Positions 32,755 through 44,054 are shown, counted from the first letter of the stretch. The stretch is 64,000 bases of DNA from Erinaceus europaeus (GCF_950295315.1 NC_080179.1:69096615-69160614); one strand, 5' to 3'. Notes: generated from the sequence alone by a model not told the origin. Numbers and translations are program-made.

Positions 32755-33075
32755 ATTTATTACTAGGTTTATTGCTGGGTCTTAGTGCCTGCATGATGAA
32801 CTCACTGTGCCTAGTGGCCTCCCTCCTGTTCCCTTTCTTTTTTGTTTTTATACAGACAAAGGCAGCTCCTGCTCCCTTTCTTTTTTGTTTTTATACAGAC
32901 AGAGAGAAATTCAGAGCGTTGGGGAAAGAAAAGCCACTTGCACCGCTGTTCTGCCCCTAGTGAAGCCCCCTCCACTGCCCCTCTCCCCTCACAGGTGGGG
33001 ACCAAGGCTGTCAAGTCAGGTCCAGTGTAGGGCAAAGTGTGCATTCTACAAGGCGTGTCACCTCCTGACTCCTGT
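32755..33075 (-). mobile_element. SINE B-long (antisense) with a 43-bp internal tandem duplication
   Basis: The 3' block (GGTTTATTGCTGGGTCTTAG) is followed by CCCTTTCTTTTTTGTTTTTA twice, starting at 32831 and 32874. An antisense core and head follow (CACAGGTGGGGACC, GTGTCACCTCCTGACTCC). Confidence 0.75.
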
Positions 33076-33289
33076 CTGTGGCACTTTAAAGGAATAATAA
33101 TATGAGATGTTTGCAAGAGAGCTCGCCAAGGACGGACACCAAGTGTCCTTGAGAAAAATTTCTGCAAATGTAATACAACTTAAGAGAGACATCTGTAATT
33201 AGTGACAGAAATTCTTGAATAAGCCCCGTGGGGATTTTGTGTGTATTTGAGACACTCCTCTGAGAATGACTGAGTAAAGAAAAAGGCTT

Positions 33290-33505
33290 TAGGGGACAGG
33301 CAGTGGCACACCTGGTTAAGCACTCACATTACAGTGCTCAAGGACCCAGGTTCTAGCCCTTGGCCACCCACCTGCAGGGGGAAAGCTTCACAAGTGGTGA
33401 AGCAGGGATGCAGGTATCTCCCTGTCTCTTTCCCTTTCTATCTATCCCTTCCCTCTCAATACCTCTCTTTCTACAATAACAAATAAATAAAAATATAAAA
33501 TTAAA
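33290..33505 (+). mobile_element. SINE family B
   Basis: GGCAGTGGCACACCTGGTTAAG, CATTACAGTGCTCAAGGACC, CCACCTGCAGGGGGAAAGC and an ATAACAAATAAATAAA tail. Confidence 0.88.
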
Positions 33506-33824
33506 AAAATGTTTTAAAATGTTCTCCCCTTTGCACAGTAAGATGCATTTTGGAATCAGAATGAATTATAAGGACAACAGAGAATGTACCACTATGGTTT
33601 TCTTTCTCTATCTGACTTCATGTTTTGAATCTAGAGAAAATATGGCACATATGCTTGGCCACCACTATTCTTAGTTCTTCACAGTAGGGGCTTTCTAGAC
33701 ATTGTTCTTTTGCAAATGGAGAGCTGGAAAATTTCCAAGAAGTAGTTATTTCACGCCTGAGAGACTCAGTGGTATTTCAGTGCTTGAGTGTCATATAGTT
33801 TATGGATTCACTAACCTCATTTTT

Positions 33825-33957
33825 TTTTTTCACCAGAGCACCAATCAGCTTTGGCTTTTTTTTTTTTTTATACCAACCTGGGATATTGGAGCTTCAGGCA
33901 TGAGAGTCTCTTTCATAACCATTATGTTATCTACCCCTACCCTAGCCTAGCCTCAAA
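33825..33957 (-). mobile_element. SINE family E (antisense)
   Basis: Two T-runs, GGAGCTTCAGGCATGAGAG and AACCATTATGTTATCTACCCC. This is a decayed E copy. Confidence 0.6.
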
Positions 33958-33959
33958 TT

Positions 33960-34515
33960 TCTTTAATAAGATGTTGACCAATAAATCCTTTTTTTTTTTT
34001 GACTTTTCAAGCTGTTCCTCCTCTCACTACTGTTACACTTTACTGACATTAATGACACTTGAAATCTAAGACAGAAGGCTGTCAAAAAGAAGCAGACTGT
34101 CAAATAATATAAGACAAACAGACTGTCACTTGCCTTTGTTTTTAAAGATACAATGGCCATGGGATTGTGGATATTTTGTTTAATTTTAATTCCCTGGATT
34201 TGGGAAAGTTAATGATTCATTCTGATAATCCATGTTCTTTAATTCATATCTATTAGACTTTAAAACTCTGCATGAATGCCTTGTTCACTTAATTCCTCCT
34301 TCACAAAAGAATTAGCATTTTAACTTGCTTTTATAAATGATTCGGAAATGGCATTTTCCATGAAGGCAGTTCTTGGAGAACTATAGTGAGGAAAAAAAAA
34401 GAGAAAGAAGTCTCAGCAAAATAGAAATATATTCTGTAATAGATACTTTCTGGCTTTGAGTTCACAGATCTCTAGGTTTGCAGTTGTGACTTTTCTTCCA
34501 TTAAGAAAAAAAGTC
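33960..34515. other. No recognisable gene or repeat
   Basis: AT-rich sequence with no splice-framed exon evident. Confidence 0.45.
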
Positions 34516-34516
34516 T

Positions 34517-34576
34517 TGGGGCCAGGTGATGATACACCTGGTTGAGTGCACATGTTACAATGCACGTGTCTGTTTG
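34517..34576 (+). mobile_element. SINE family B head fragment
   Basis: GGGGCCAGGTGATGATACAC, CTGGTTGAGTGCACATG and TTACAATGCACG: the first ~60 bases of B, with no core or tail. Confidence 0.65.
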
Positions 34577-34799
34577 GGAATCTCAGGACTCCCCAACTAG
34601 GGCCCTAACTGGTGGGGTGGCCTGATAGTGACCAATGAGTCATCATTAAAGTCTGCCAGTCTCTTGCCCTTATTCAACTTTTGTTGTCCTTTCTTTGATA
34701 AGGTGAGCTTTGGAGTGACTGAGGGAAGTGTAATAGGAAGTAGGTGAGGAGGGTATTTAAGTCTAAGTAGAAACTATTTCATTAGGAACTTTATGATGT

Positions 34800-35758
34800 C
34801 TTTAGACCCCTTTGTGGGCCCCCCATAGGACCTTGCCCTCAACGTGGACCAACAACGGTAGAGAATGTTCCATCCTCCGAAGAGAGGATGGACAACATAC
34901 TCTATGTTCCACGTGAGGAAGATGGGTCATGAAATTGGGGCAACTTGGAATGTTCCGACTCATGACCACAGAATGTGAGCTCAGACCTACAGGGATGCAG
35001 AGGCTACTTAATGGGTATGAATATGGGCCCCAGATCAGATCAAATCAATGGGTTTATAGTCAACAATATTTATACACATTTCCCTTATTTGGGAGCTACT
35101 CTCTTCCCTGATCCAGCTTTCTGGTCCTTTTTCCAACCATGACATCATCTCCCCAGACAAAAACTTGGAGCCACCTGCCTATCTGATGTCAGATGCAGAA
35201 ACAACAACAACAACAACAAAAACCTAGTATAGTCATGGGCCCTTTGGAATAAAACTAAAATAGGCTTACTAGCTATCTACAAAATGGAGACCCCACCCCC
35301 TAAGTCTTCCTCTACAATATTTCAGCCTTTGGGTTCATGATTAGGCAACAACTTGTATGGCTTTATATGTTAACTCTTTTTTTTTAGCCACCAGGTTCCA
35401 GATGCTAACATGGTGCCAACCAGACTTCTCTGGACAGACAACCCCACCAATGTGTCCTGGAGCTCCGCTTCCCCAGAACCCCATCCCACTAGGGAAAGAG
35501 AGAGACAGGCTGGGAGTATGGACTGACCTGCCAACGCCCATGTTCAGCGGGGAAGCAATTACAGAAGCCAGACCTTCCACCTTCTGCATCCCACAGTGAA
35601 CCTGGGTCCATACTCCCAGAGGGTTAAAGAATAGCAAAACTATCAGGAGGGGGTGGGATACAGAGTTCTGGTGATGGGAATTGTATGGAGTTGTACCCCT
35701 CTTATCCTATGTTTTTGTCAGTGTTTCCTTTTTATAAATAAAAATTTTAAAAAGATTC
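34800..35758 (+). mobile_element. LINE-1 3' UTR (sense)
   Basis: GTCATGGGCCCTTTGGAATA, AGCCACCAGGTTCCAGATGC, CCAATGTGTCCTGGAGCTCC and a terminal TTTTATAAATAAAAATTTTAAA form the longest sense 3' UTR in the window. The 5' limit is uncertain because 34580-34800 has only one partial match (46.72-46.79 kb). Confidence 0.72.
34842..34914. other. ~73-nt imperfect hairpin
   Basis: ACGTGGACCAACA...TTCCATCCTC pairs with GAGGATGGACAACATAC...TCCACGT around a 6-nt loop (878-883 of the 34-kb block). The structure is stem-dominated with small bulges. Confidence 0.6.
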
Positions 35759-35759
35759 T

Positions 35760-37125
35760 TATAAATCACTGCTTATGTTACTACTTTTAACCTTTCTCTG
35801 TAATGTATCATATATCTATATATCTCTATATAAGTGCAAATAGATATATAGAAGATATACAATACATAACATTTTATCCCATTTATCAATAATAAATAAG
35901 TAGGTATTATATAAAAATAGAGATAAATAATAATTCGTAGCATTTTTCTGTTTACTCCATTATTGTCCACTTTGGCAATGCATGCTGGGAAGATTATTCA
36001 TGTTGGCAGCCCAATTTACTAACTCCCATTCCAGTGTTCTATATTTTTGCATTTGATGCAGGCATAGAGGTCACAGTTTCATAACTGTGTTTTGTTTGTT
36101 TCCCCCTAATGTCTCCTATAACATCCTTTCCAAAACTGACTGCTTAGCATATTTTCATTATCCAAATTTTTATATCTGTTCTGTTCACACTATTAGACTC
36201 CCACTTAGAAATCACTTTAAATTGAGTGTAACTTTTGTCTCCATTGTGTTGTTACTTCACAAGTGTGTTGAGATTTGGGGGATGAAAAGAAAGGAAAACA
36301 AACAAACAAACAAAAAAAAACAAGCCAAAAAAAAAAGTCTAGGTCTCATTTTGTATCGCTATACTATACTACTGCAGTCTAAGATCAACCATTCTGTATT
36401 CCTCCATCTCCCTCCACTCTCCAATTCCTTCTGTGCAACCAGCCTTGCCACATGACTCTTCCCTGTACTTCAGCCCAGCTCCTGTAATGGCATCGACTGT
36501 AATATTCAAGGGGTGGGGGGACTGTTCATAGCTCAGCAAGGTGATCAGAACTCCTTGCGTCTAGCCCTAGATTTAAGATCAATTATGCCATTGTCCTGAT
36601 GTTGTCTCTCACTCTTGGCTACTGTTCTTTGCCCATCCACCACTGTACACAGGCAACAATGTAACTTTTTCTAGACACTAATGTAGGTAGAGTGTAGATA
36701 TAGAAATGGATGCAACTAGAATGTTGGAATCCGGGCCACCGTTCTCCACTAAACAATACTGACTCCACCACTATAACCTACTCTTTGAGTCTCCACAAGG
36801 AGTCTTAGATTGGTGCTTATTACTGAGAAGGGGTTTTCACTCCATCCACTTTCCTTTTTGTGTTGCAGAATTTCCACTTCATTAGATGAGTCAACAGTTA
36901 GTCATGCCAGTTTTCCATTTCTTTCTCACTCAGATCCTAATAATATTGAATCTCCCCCTTTCTTTTAATGAGGTTGTCTGTAATACATGCACAATAGTAC
37001 TTTGCCTATAAAGTCCTCTAATAATTAGTTTTTAAGCTGCAGAAAGCTCCCTAAATTGTTTCTAAACATATTTCCCCAAATTGCTTTGCTTTTTGCAGGA
37101 TGTAAATCCCTATTATGTTTTTTTT
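35760..37125. other. Mostly unrecognised AT-rich sequence; a short C-type SINE trace at 36515-36605
   Basis: GGGGACTGTTCATAGCTCAGC, then AGATTTAAGATCAATTATGCC and GTCTCTCACTCTTGG, resembles a decayed SINE C. No gene is recognised elsewhere. Confidence 0.4.
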
Positions 37126-37440
37126 TAAGTTGGGGCATTAATGGTTTATAGCCAACAATAAAATACAGTAACAAAAAATAAAATACAGTAGTTTGTACAT
37201 GTATAACATTTCTCAGTTTTCACACCATGTTCACTTAACCCGCTGCGCTAGCGCCCAACCCCCCATTTCTCAGTTTTCAACACAACGATTCAAACCCCTC
37301 TAGTTCTTCTGCCATCATGTTCCAGGAACTGAACCCCTTCCCCCCACACACACCACCACCCAGGAATCCTTTATTTTGGTGGAATATACCTTACCCAGAC
37401 CAAGTTCTGCTTTGTGTTTTCTTACTTTTCAACTTCTTTT
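37125..37440 (-). mobile_element. LINE-1 3' end, separate subfamily (antisense)
   Basis: A T-run, AAGTTGGGGCATTAATGG, TTGTACATGTATAACATTTC, GCCATCATGTTCCAGGAACTG and CCAAGTTCTGCTTTGTG form a recurring L1 3'-end type. It is interrupted by the short insertion at 37223-37263. Confidence 0.6.
37223..37263 (-). mobile_element. Tailless SINE A head insertion with 16-bp target-site duplication
   Basis: The reverse complement begins GGGGGTTGGGCGCTAGCGC and continues AGCGGGTTAAG, the first ~30 bases of SINE A, then diverges. No core or A-rich tail is present. Exact repeats CATTTCTCAGTTTTCA at 37207-37222 and 37264-37279 bracket it, inside an L1 3' end. Confidence 0.75.
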
Positions 37441-37444
37441 TTTA

Positions 37445-37765
37445 AAAAATTATTATCTGTTATTTAATAATCGACAAGATGGTGGGATAAGAGGGGTACA
37501 ATTCAGTTCCCACCACCAACATGCCATATCCCATCCCCTCCATTAGAGGTTCCCTACTCTTTATTACTCTGAGAGTATGGATTAAAGATCTCTAAGTGGT
37601 GCAGAAAGTTGGAGGTATGGCCTCTATAATTGCTTCTAAGATAGACATGGGTGTTGGTAGGTTGATCCATACACCTAGCTTGTGTCTACCTTTCCCTAGT
37701 GGGGTGGGGCCTAGGGAGGTGGGATTCCAGGACACATTAGTGAGGTTTTTCTGCCCAGGGAAGTT
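37445..37765 (-). mobile_element. LINE-1 3' end (antisense)
   Basis: ATCGACAAGATGGTGGGATAAG, CAGTTCCCACCACCAAC, GGTTCCCTACTCTTTATTAC and CACATTAGTGAGG. It stops abruptly at 37765 where ORF2-like sequence begins. Confidence 0.75.
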
Positions 37766-39130
37766 TTTTAGAATTCATTTATAAAACCATCTGGTCCAGG
37801 ACTTTAATATTTGGGAAGGTTCTTAATAACAGCTTCAATATCTTTGACTGTGACTGGCCTGTTTATATTGTCTAGTTCCTCTTTGTTAAATTTGGAAGTT
37901 TATAGGTATCTAGGAACTCATTCATTTCTTCCTGGTTCTCTAGCTTGGTGGTTTATGGTTGTTCTTAGAAGCCTTGCATGATACTTTGGATTGGTGTGAT
38001 ATCTGTTGTGATATAATATCTCCTCTTTCAAATCCTACTTATTTGAGTCTTCTCACCCCTCCCCCTTTTTTAGTGAATCTATTTTCTTTACTCATTTTTT
38101 TCTGTTGTTCTCTTTATTCCCAAACAGATTAATTACAGAAAAATCAACATTTAGCTTCATTAATCTTATATGTTTCTCTTATTTTCAATGTTATTTATTT
38201 CTGTCCTAATTTTAGTTATTTTAGTCCTTTTGGTTGCTTTAGGATTCCTTTGTTCCACTTCTTCTACTTCTTTAAGGCATGCAGCAAGGTTGTTTATTTG
38301 AGCTTTTTTTTGTTTCCTAAGGTGTGCTCCTAGGGTTATGAACTTCTCTCTCAGTGCTGCCTTAGCTGTGACCCAAATATTTTGATAGCTGTATCTTAAT
38401 TTTCATTTCACTCTGGAAACATTTTTTATTTCTTCCTTAATTTCCTCTTTGACCCAGTAGTTGTTAAGTAATGTATTGTTTATTTTCCATATTTTGGGAT
38501 TTTTATTAATTTTTTGTTTGTTGTTAAGTGTTAATTTAATTCCACTGTGGTCTGAGAAGATGCTTAGGATGATTTCCATGCTCTTGAATTTTTGACATGT
38601 CTTTGTAGCCTAAGGTATGGTCTGTCCTTGATAATGACCCATGTGGACTTGAATAGAATGTATATTCCAGTTTCCTGAGGTGAATGACTCTGAAAATGTC
38701 CAATAGTTCTAGTTTATCCATCTCTTCATTTAATTCCATTGTTTCTTTGTCGATTCTCTACCTTTGTTCATTCTCTGTAGCTCTTTCAGTAGATGTTTGA
38801 TGTATTTAGATGGACTCTAATTGGCTGCATAGGTGTTAAGAATTGTTCAGTCCTCTTGGTTGACTGATCCACTGAGCATTAAGTAATGTCCATCCCTACC
38901 TTTTTATTTTATTTATTTCAATGTCTACCATGTCAAATATGAGAATAGCTGTTTCTTCCCTTTTTTGTGGTCCATTTGCTTGTATAACAGTTTTCCATCC
39001 TTTCAGTTTAAGTCTGTGTTTGTATTGAGTTAGGTGGAATTCCTGCAGACAACATATGATTGGGTAGTGATCCATCTTCCTACTCTGTGCCTTTTGATAG
39101 GTTAATTCAGGACATTTACGTTTATTAGTA
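37766..39130 (-). mobile_element. LINE-1 ORF2 5' half (antisense, broken)
   Basis: AAAACCATCTGGTCCAGGAC, AATTCCACTGTGGTCTGAG, GAATGTATATTCCAG and CTTTTTTGTGGTCCATTTG are the classic antisense landmarks of the L1 endonuclease/reverse-transcriptase region. There are many stops and no intact frame. Confidence 0.85.
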
Positions 39131-39390
39131 ATATAGATTGAAGATATTTTAATAATAATATTTAATAATAATTAAATATTGTTATTAAATATTAATAATA
39201 TTTAATAATAATATTTAACAATGCAATTATTCTAGACTTTTAGAGTGTTCTGATATATGCCATGTTTATGGTGTTATTTAATATTATTAAATATTATTAT
39301 TAAATAATAATATTTAATAATATTTAATAATGCCATTATTCTAGACTTTTAGAGTGTTCTGATATATGCCATGTTTATGGTGATGTTGTG
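39131..39390. repeat. AT-rich repeat with a 109-bp tandem duplication
   Basis: TCTAGACTTTTAGAGTGTTC and GATATATGCCATGTTTATGG occur twice, 109 bases apart (39231 and 39340). They are embedded in (TTTAATAATA)n sequence inside the L1. Confidence 0.9.
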
Positions 39391-40340
39391 ATTTTTTTTA
39401 ATAGAAGCTCTTTCAGAACTTCTTGCAGGGCAGGCCTGGTGGTAGTTGATGTCTTCAATTGTTGCTTGTCTGAGAAGGTTTTTATGCCTTCATCTAGTCT
39501 GAATGACAGTCTAGCAAGATAAAATTGTCTTGGTTGAAAGCCTTTCTCATTGAGCAATCTATACATACCTTGCCATTCTCTTCTGGTCTTTTGAATTTTT
39601 GTGGAGAAATCTGCTGCTAACCTTATGGGTTTTTCTCTGTGATTCTTTGTTTTTCTCTTTCAGCCTTCAGGATACTTTCTTTGTCCTTATTCATCCTGGG
39701 CTTCTTAAACCTTTATGTCCTCTCTGTTGTTTAGAGTAGGGAAGTTCTCAGCTACTATGTCCTATAGAAAGCTTTCTTCCCCTTCCTCTTCTTCCTATAG
39801 TAAGCCAATAATATGTATATTATTTCTTTTGAAGTCATCCATATGTCTCTGTTGTTGTTTTCAGTATCTCTAAATATCTTTTTTAGTTCTCTTACTTCTT
39901 TCTTAGTTTTCTCTAATTCATCCTCAATCTTGCTAATTCTGTTTTCTGCCTCAGTTATTCTGATATCACCCCTCTGTTGTTTTCTGTAGCTCAAATATTC
40001 TGTTACCCTGTTAAGACACTGTATTAGCTTGTTCAGTTACTTGTGCTCTTTAGGTATTTCAGCTTTCAGCTCTCTAGTTACCTCATGATAATTTGTGTTT
40101 TCTTTCACAGTCTCTTTTGTTTTTTCCCCATTTCTGATGATATTACTTTCGAAAGCTTTCTTCACTCCTGTAATTATCGCATCTATTGCTGTTTGAATGT
40201 TGTCCACATTCTTCTGTGCTTCTACCTTTTGGGGGGATTTTATCTAGACTTCTCCCCCTGTTCATTTATCCAATGTTTCTTCTCAATTTAACCATTATGT
40301 TTGTTTTGTTATGAGGTCCCTCCTTCACTATTTTTCAATC
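39391..40340 (-). mobile_element. LINE-1 ORF1 and neighbouring region (antisense, broken)
   Basis: GGGCAGGCCTGGTGGTAG is a known antisense L1 landmark. The minus-strand frame at 39755-39994 encodes a coiled-coil segment (EAENRISKIEDELEKTKKEV) followed by a DIWMTSKE stretch, matching the end of the ORF1p coil and its RNA-binding start. Stops elsewhere make it non-functional. Confidence 0.75.
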
Positions 40341-41265
40341 CACTTATCACCCTTGCTTGGATTGACTTATGTTTAAATAAGGGACTTAAGATTTCACAGT
40401 TGTGAGTCTTAATAGTTATTTCAATGTTATCTCAATCCCTGAGGTGAAGCACAGTGGCTCTTATACCTTCTTATATTGTTATGTTATTTATCTTTCCTGC
40501 AGGTTATGGTAGCCTGAGGGCTTTCTAACAGTAAGTAGATTTTTAGCCAAATTAGATAAAACAGGGAGAGGGATAAATAGTGCAAGAGACTCCCACACCT
40601 GAGGGTCCAAATCCTGGATCCAATCCTTCTGCTTCAGAACCAGCCTGGGCCAAGTGGTGCAGTGCTATTTTAACCCTGTGAGTTTCTGAATAAATGTTGT
40701 TTGTATTTGATGTGTTTTGAGGCAATTAATCACCATGTTTCCTAATTTATTAGGTGAACAATGTGAAAAGGTTCCTAGTATACCTTGACACCTCCAGACT
40801 ACTGGAGTGTAGATTTTCTCCTGAGTCACTTGGCCAGTTTTCTGCACCCTAGTGTCAGTATAAGGTTTCCCTACTGTTGTTCCAGACTCTGAGGGACAGA
40901 AGCAATTGAGACTCACAGATGTAAATTGGTGTGTTTTAGGTGATTTTTCTCTTCCCTTCAACAGTCTTTTTATTGATAAAACTCAGACTGCAGGTGGTGC
41001 ATCACTGGCAGACTGCTCGTCAGGTACCAGTCACTCCTGAACATAGGATTTTAGCTCCAGAAATCTCTCTTTAAACCCCTCTCTGTTCACAGGCCACACA
41101 TGTTTGCACTTCCCCATGGCTTGGTGGGTTCCTTAAGTAATCCTAGTCTTACCTTGCTGTGGTCTCAGGTGATTTTTCATTGCTATATTCCTAGTTGACT
41201 GGGGAGAGCAAAATGCAGCTGCTGCTACTTCATAGCCATGCCTCTGAAAGTCTGCCCCATTATAG
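40341..41265 (-). mobile_element. LINE-1 5' UTR (antisense), probable element 5' end
   Basis: It lies directly beyond ORF1 in the same orientation. Similar pieces occur at 57.18-57.25 kb (GAGGGCTTTTTAAG vs GAGGGCTTTCTAAC) and 58.76-58.92 kb. The minus-strand sequence near 41265 (CAGAGGCATGGCTATGAAG) is plausibly the element's 5' terminus. Confidence 0.5.
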
Positions 41266-41289
41266 TTTGCATAAGGTATAAGAGACAGT

Positions 41290-41340
41290 GCTTTTTTTTC
41301 TCTTTCTCTTTCTCTTTCTTTCTTTTCTTTTCTTTTTTTT
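41290..41340. repeat. (CTTT)n/T-rich run at an L1 poly(A) end
   Basis: CTCTTTCTCTTTC and TTTCTTTTC units pass into TTTATTTAAG, the antisense tail of the next L1. Confidence 0.85.
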
Positions 41341-42650
41341 TTATTTAAGAAAGGAGACATTAACAAAAGCATAGAATAAGAGGGGTACAGTTCTGCACAA
41401 TTCCCACAACCTGATCTCCATATCCCATCCCCTCCCCTGATAGCCTTGCCATTCTCTGTCTCTCTGGGAGTATGGATCCAGGGTGGTTGTGGGTTGCAGA
41501 GGGTCGAAGGTCTGGCTTCTGTAATTGCTTCCCCGCTGAACATGGGCGTTGACTGGTTGATCCATACTCCCAGTCTGCCTCTGTCTTTCCCTAGTAGGGT
41601 GGGGCTCTGAGGAAGTGGAGCTCCAGTACACATTGATGGGGTCGTCTGTCCAGGGAAGTCTGGTCAGCATCTTGCTGGCATCCGGAACCTGGTGGCTGAA
41701 AAGAGAGTTAACATACAAAGTCAAACAAATTGTTGAACAATCATGGACCTAAAAACTGGAATAGTGCAGATGAAGTGTTGGGGGGTATTCCCTGCATGCT
41801 CTTGTGTACTTCTGCTTTCAGGTATATATTTTCCCCTAGTTTATGGGCACAGGTGAACCTATGCTCTATCTCAGGGGACCTGGACTATATCTAGGTTTGG
41901 GGACTTTATTGGGGAGTGGACCACCTGGAATGGAATTAGAGTATACTATGAAAGGAAAGGTCTCACCCGAGTGATGAAGCTGAAAGGTTGTCATTCCACA
42001 ATTCCAGAAGTGTCTGGTCACAGTCTGAAGTGAAGCATATTGGGATGGCACCCGTTGCGTTGATTAGGTTGCGATCCACAGATGCAATATTATTTGATTT
42101 GAATTGAGAGCAGCATGCAGAAAAGTGGGCCCCACCCTAAGGTTCCAGGACTGGGGGAAATATAAGTTCTATAGTGGAAATTTGAGGTTCCTGTTGTCTT
42201 ACGGTTCAAGAAGACAATGGATAGTTATTGTTATCATCACATGATTTGGTGATAAGGTTAACTTTGGAAAGTCCCTTTGTTAGGGTTTGGGGTATAATAC
42301 CCAGCATCTTGTTTATAGCTGTGCTACCGGTTGCTTCTGTTCTCCCTGGTCTAGGCTTCTGGGAGAGACAATATATCAAAGACAGCCTATGTATTAAAAA
42401 GACTCAGTCTGTGTTTTAAGAAGTTCTAGAAAAAGGATCAATTTTTCCCCTCTCATATTAATTAGTATTTTATATGCTTACACTTTAATAGGAATGTACA
42501 TATACACCATTCCCACTACCAAAAGACTATGTCCCATCCCCACCACCCACCCCTGCCACCCCACCCCCTGCTGCACCGGGAAGCCCAATGGCCACCTTCC
42601 CCTTCACCACAGGGTTTTTACATCGGTGCCCTGCTCTCAATGAAGGGTTG
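41341..42650 (-). mobile_element. LINE-1 3' UTR (antisense), long copy
   Basis: AGAAAGGAGACATTAAC, ATCTCCATATCCCATCC, CCGCTGAACATGGGCG, GAACCTGGTGGCTGAAAAG, CACCCGAGTGATGAAGC and CCCTCTCATATTAATTAG follow the order of the sense copies, reversed. Confidence 0.85.
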
Positions 42651-42904
42651 ACAGTCCACACCTAACGTCTCTGAACACCATCTGAAGTTAAGCATGGTGA
42701 GGTGGTAATCATTGTGTTGATTAGGTTGGGATTGGCGGATGAAATATCATTTGGTATGACTTGAGAGAAGCATGCAGGAAAGTGAGCCCCATCCCAGAGG
42801 TTCCAGGATTGGGGGAAATACAGGCTCTGTAGAGGAAGTGGGAGGTTCCTGCTGTCTTAGGGTTACAACCTCCCTTAAGCTGCACCACCACCTGGCCCCA
42901 TGCT
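42651..42904 (-). mobile_element. Second LINE-1 3'-UTR fragment (antisense) ending in a SINE B head trace
   Basis: GACAGTCCACACCTAACGTC, CATGGTGAGGTGGTAATC, GTGAGCCCCATCCCAGAGG repeat part of the upstream 3' UTR. CACCACCACCTGGCCCC at 42882-42900 is an antisense SINE B head. Confidence 0.65.
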
Positions 42905-42949
42905 CTATCATTTTAATAGAAATTTTGTTGTTGCTGAGTTTTGTAAACT

Positions 42950-43005
42950 GCATATATAATATAATATAATAGTATAGTATAGTATAGCATAGTATAATAT
43001 ATTGA
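42950..43005. repeat. (TATAATA)/(TATAGTA) simple repeat
   Basis: Pentamer-like ATATA and GTATA units in tandem. Confidence 0.85.
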
Positions 43006-43655
43006 TTATTAGCCCTTCATCTAATTCTTGTTGTGTAAAATCATCTCCAATTAAATAGAGTATCATTTTTGTTTTAGTGATAATTCCTTTTCCTACATAG
43101 AAGTTTTTCTTATAGTACTGTTAATTTGTTTTTCCTTTTGTTTTCCTTGTTTTTGAACTTGAGTTTGGAGATGAAAGCATTTCCAAACCATACATTCTGG
43201 AGTGTCCGGCTTATGTTTTCTTCAATGTATTTACTGGCTTTCCGTCTAAGATCCATGTCATTGTCAATTAATATTTCCATTTTTGTATTAGTGATTTAAT
43301 GGTGAATTATAAGGTCATAAGATAATAGAAGTGTGGTGCCACACCACTCCAACCACTAGACTATTGTGCCCTCATGCCTACAATAGCCAACATAGGTTTC
43401 TCAAGACCGTCGATAATATTTGGTTATTCCTTCTTCTCTTCCTTCTTCCCTTCTTTCCTTCCTTCCTTTCTTTATTTCAAGTTCATGTGTTTCAGTTCTC
43501 TATATTGCACATATAAGTGGAATTATTTGGTAAATATCCTCCAGTTCCTTCCTCACTTCACTAAGCGTAATACTTCCAGTTCCTTCCTCACTTCACTAAG
43601 CATAATACTTCCAGTTCCATCCATTTTGTCCCTAAGGACACAATGTAGTGTTTTC
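43006..43655 (-). mobile_element. LINE-1 ORF2 fragments (antisense), older copy
   Basis: CATTTCCAAACCATACATTC, GTTTTCTTCAATGTATTTAC and the terminal ATTGCACATATAAGTGGAAT...CCAGTTCCATCCATTTTGTC are ORF2 landmarks. A 36-bp tandem duplication (CAGTTCCTTCCTCACTTCAC) occurs at about 43541-43612. Confidence 0.65.
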
Positions 43656-44040
43656 TATTAATTTTTTACAAGTGATTTATAAAAAGCTAAGATGATAGAT
43701 TCCACCACCAGAGTTCTGTGTCCCCATCCCTCTCTTGTAGAAGCTGCATTAACTCTCCCAAGGTCACAGATATAGGTTGACTATTTATCATCTACTTATA
43801 TATTATTTCCCATTTTTATTCACTTATACACCCATGCTTTTACTTCCTAAGTCACATCTACACCTACTACTAATTTCTAATGTCCTTCCTTTTTCCTCTT
43901 TTCTCTCAGATAAGTGAAACAGAACCTGACTTCCGCTGGTGCTTTCTAGATTCTTTCCCTTTCCGTGATGGTATAAGAACAAAGAAATATTATCTGATAC
44001 ATTCTTACCTTTAGGTTCCTTATCATTAAGTAATATTTTT
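43656..44040 (-). mobile_element. LINE-1 3' UTR, older subfamily (antisense)
   Basis: AGTGATTTATAAAAAGC, TCCACCACCAGAGTTCTGTG, GCATTAACTCTCCCAAGGTC and TCCTAAGTCACATCTAC match 55.9-56.2 kb and 10.55-10.75 kb. Confidence 0.65.
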
Positions 44041-44054
44041 CTGCTTTATATCTT

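Noticed and set aside
32811..33167. 118-codon minus-strand frame
   Set aside because: It spans a B-long SINE with an internal duplication and contains no recognised protein.
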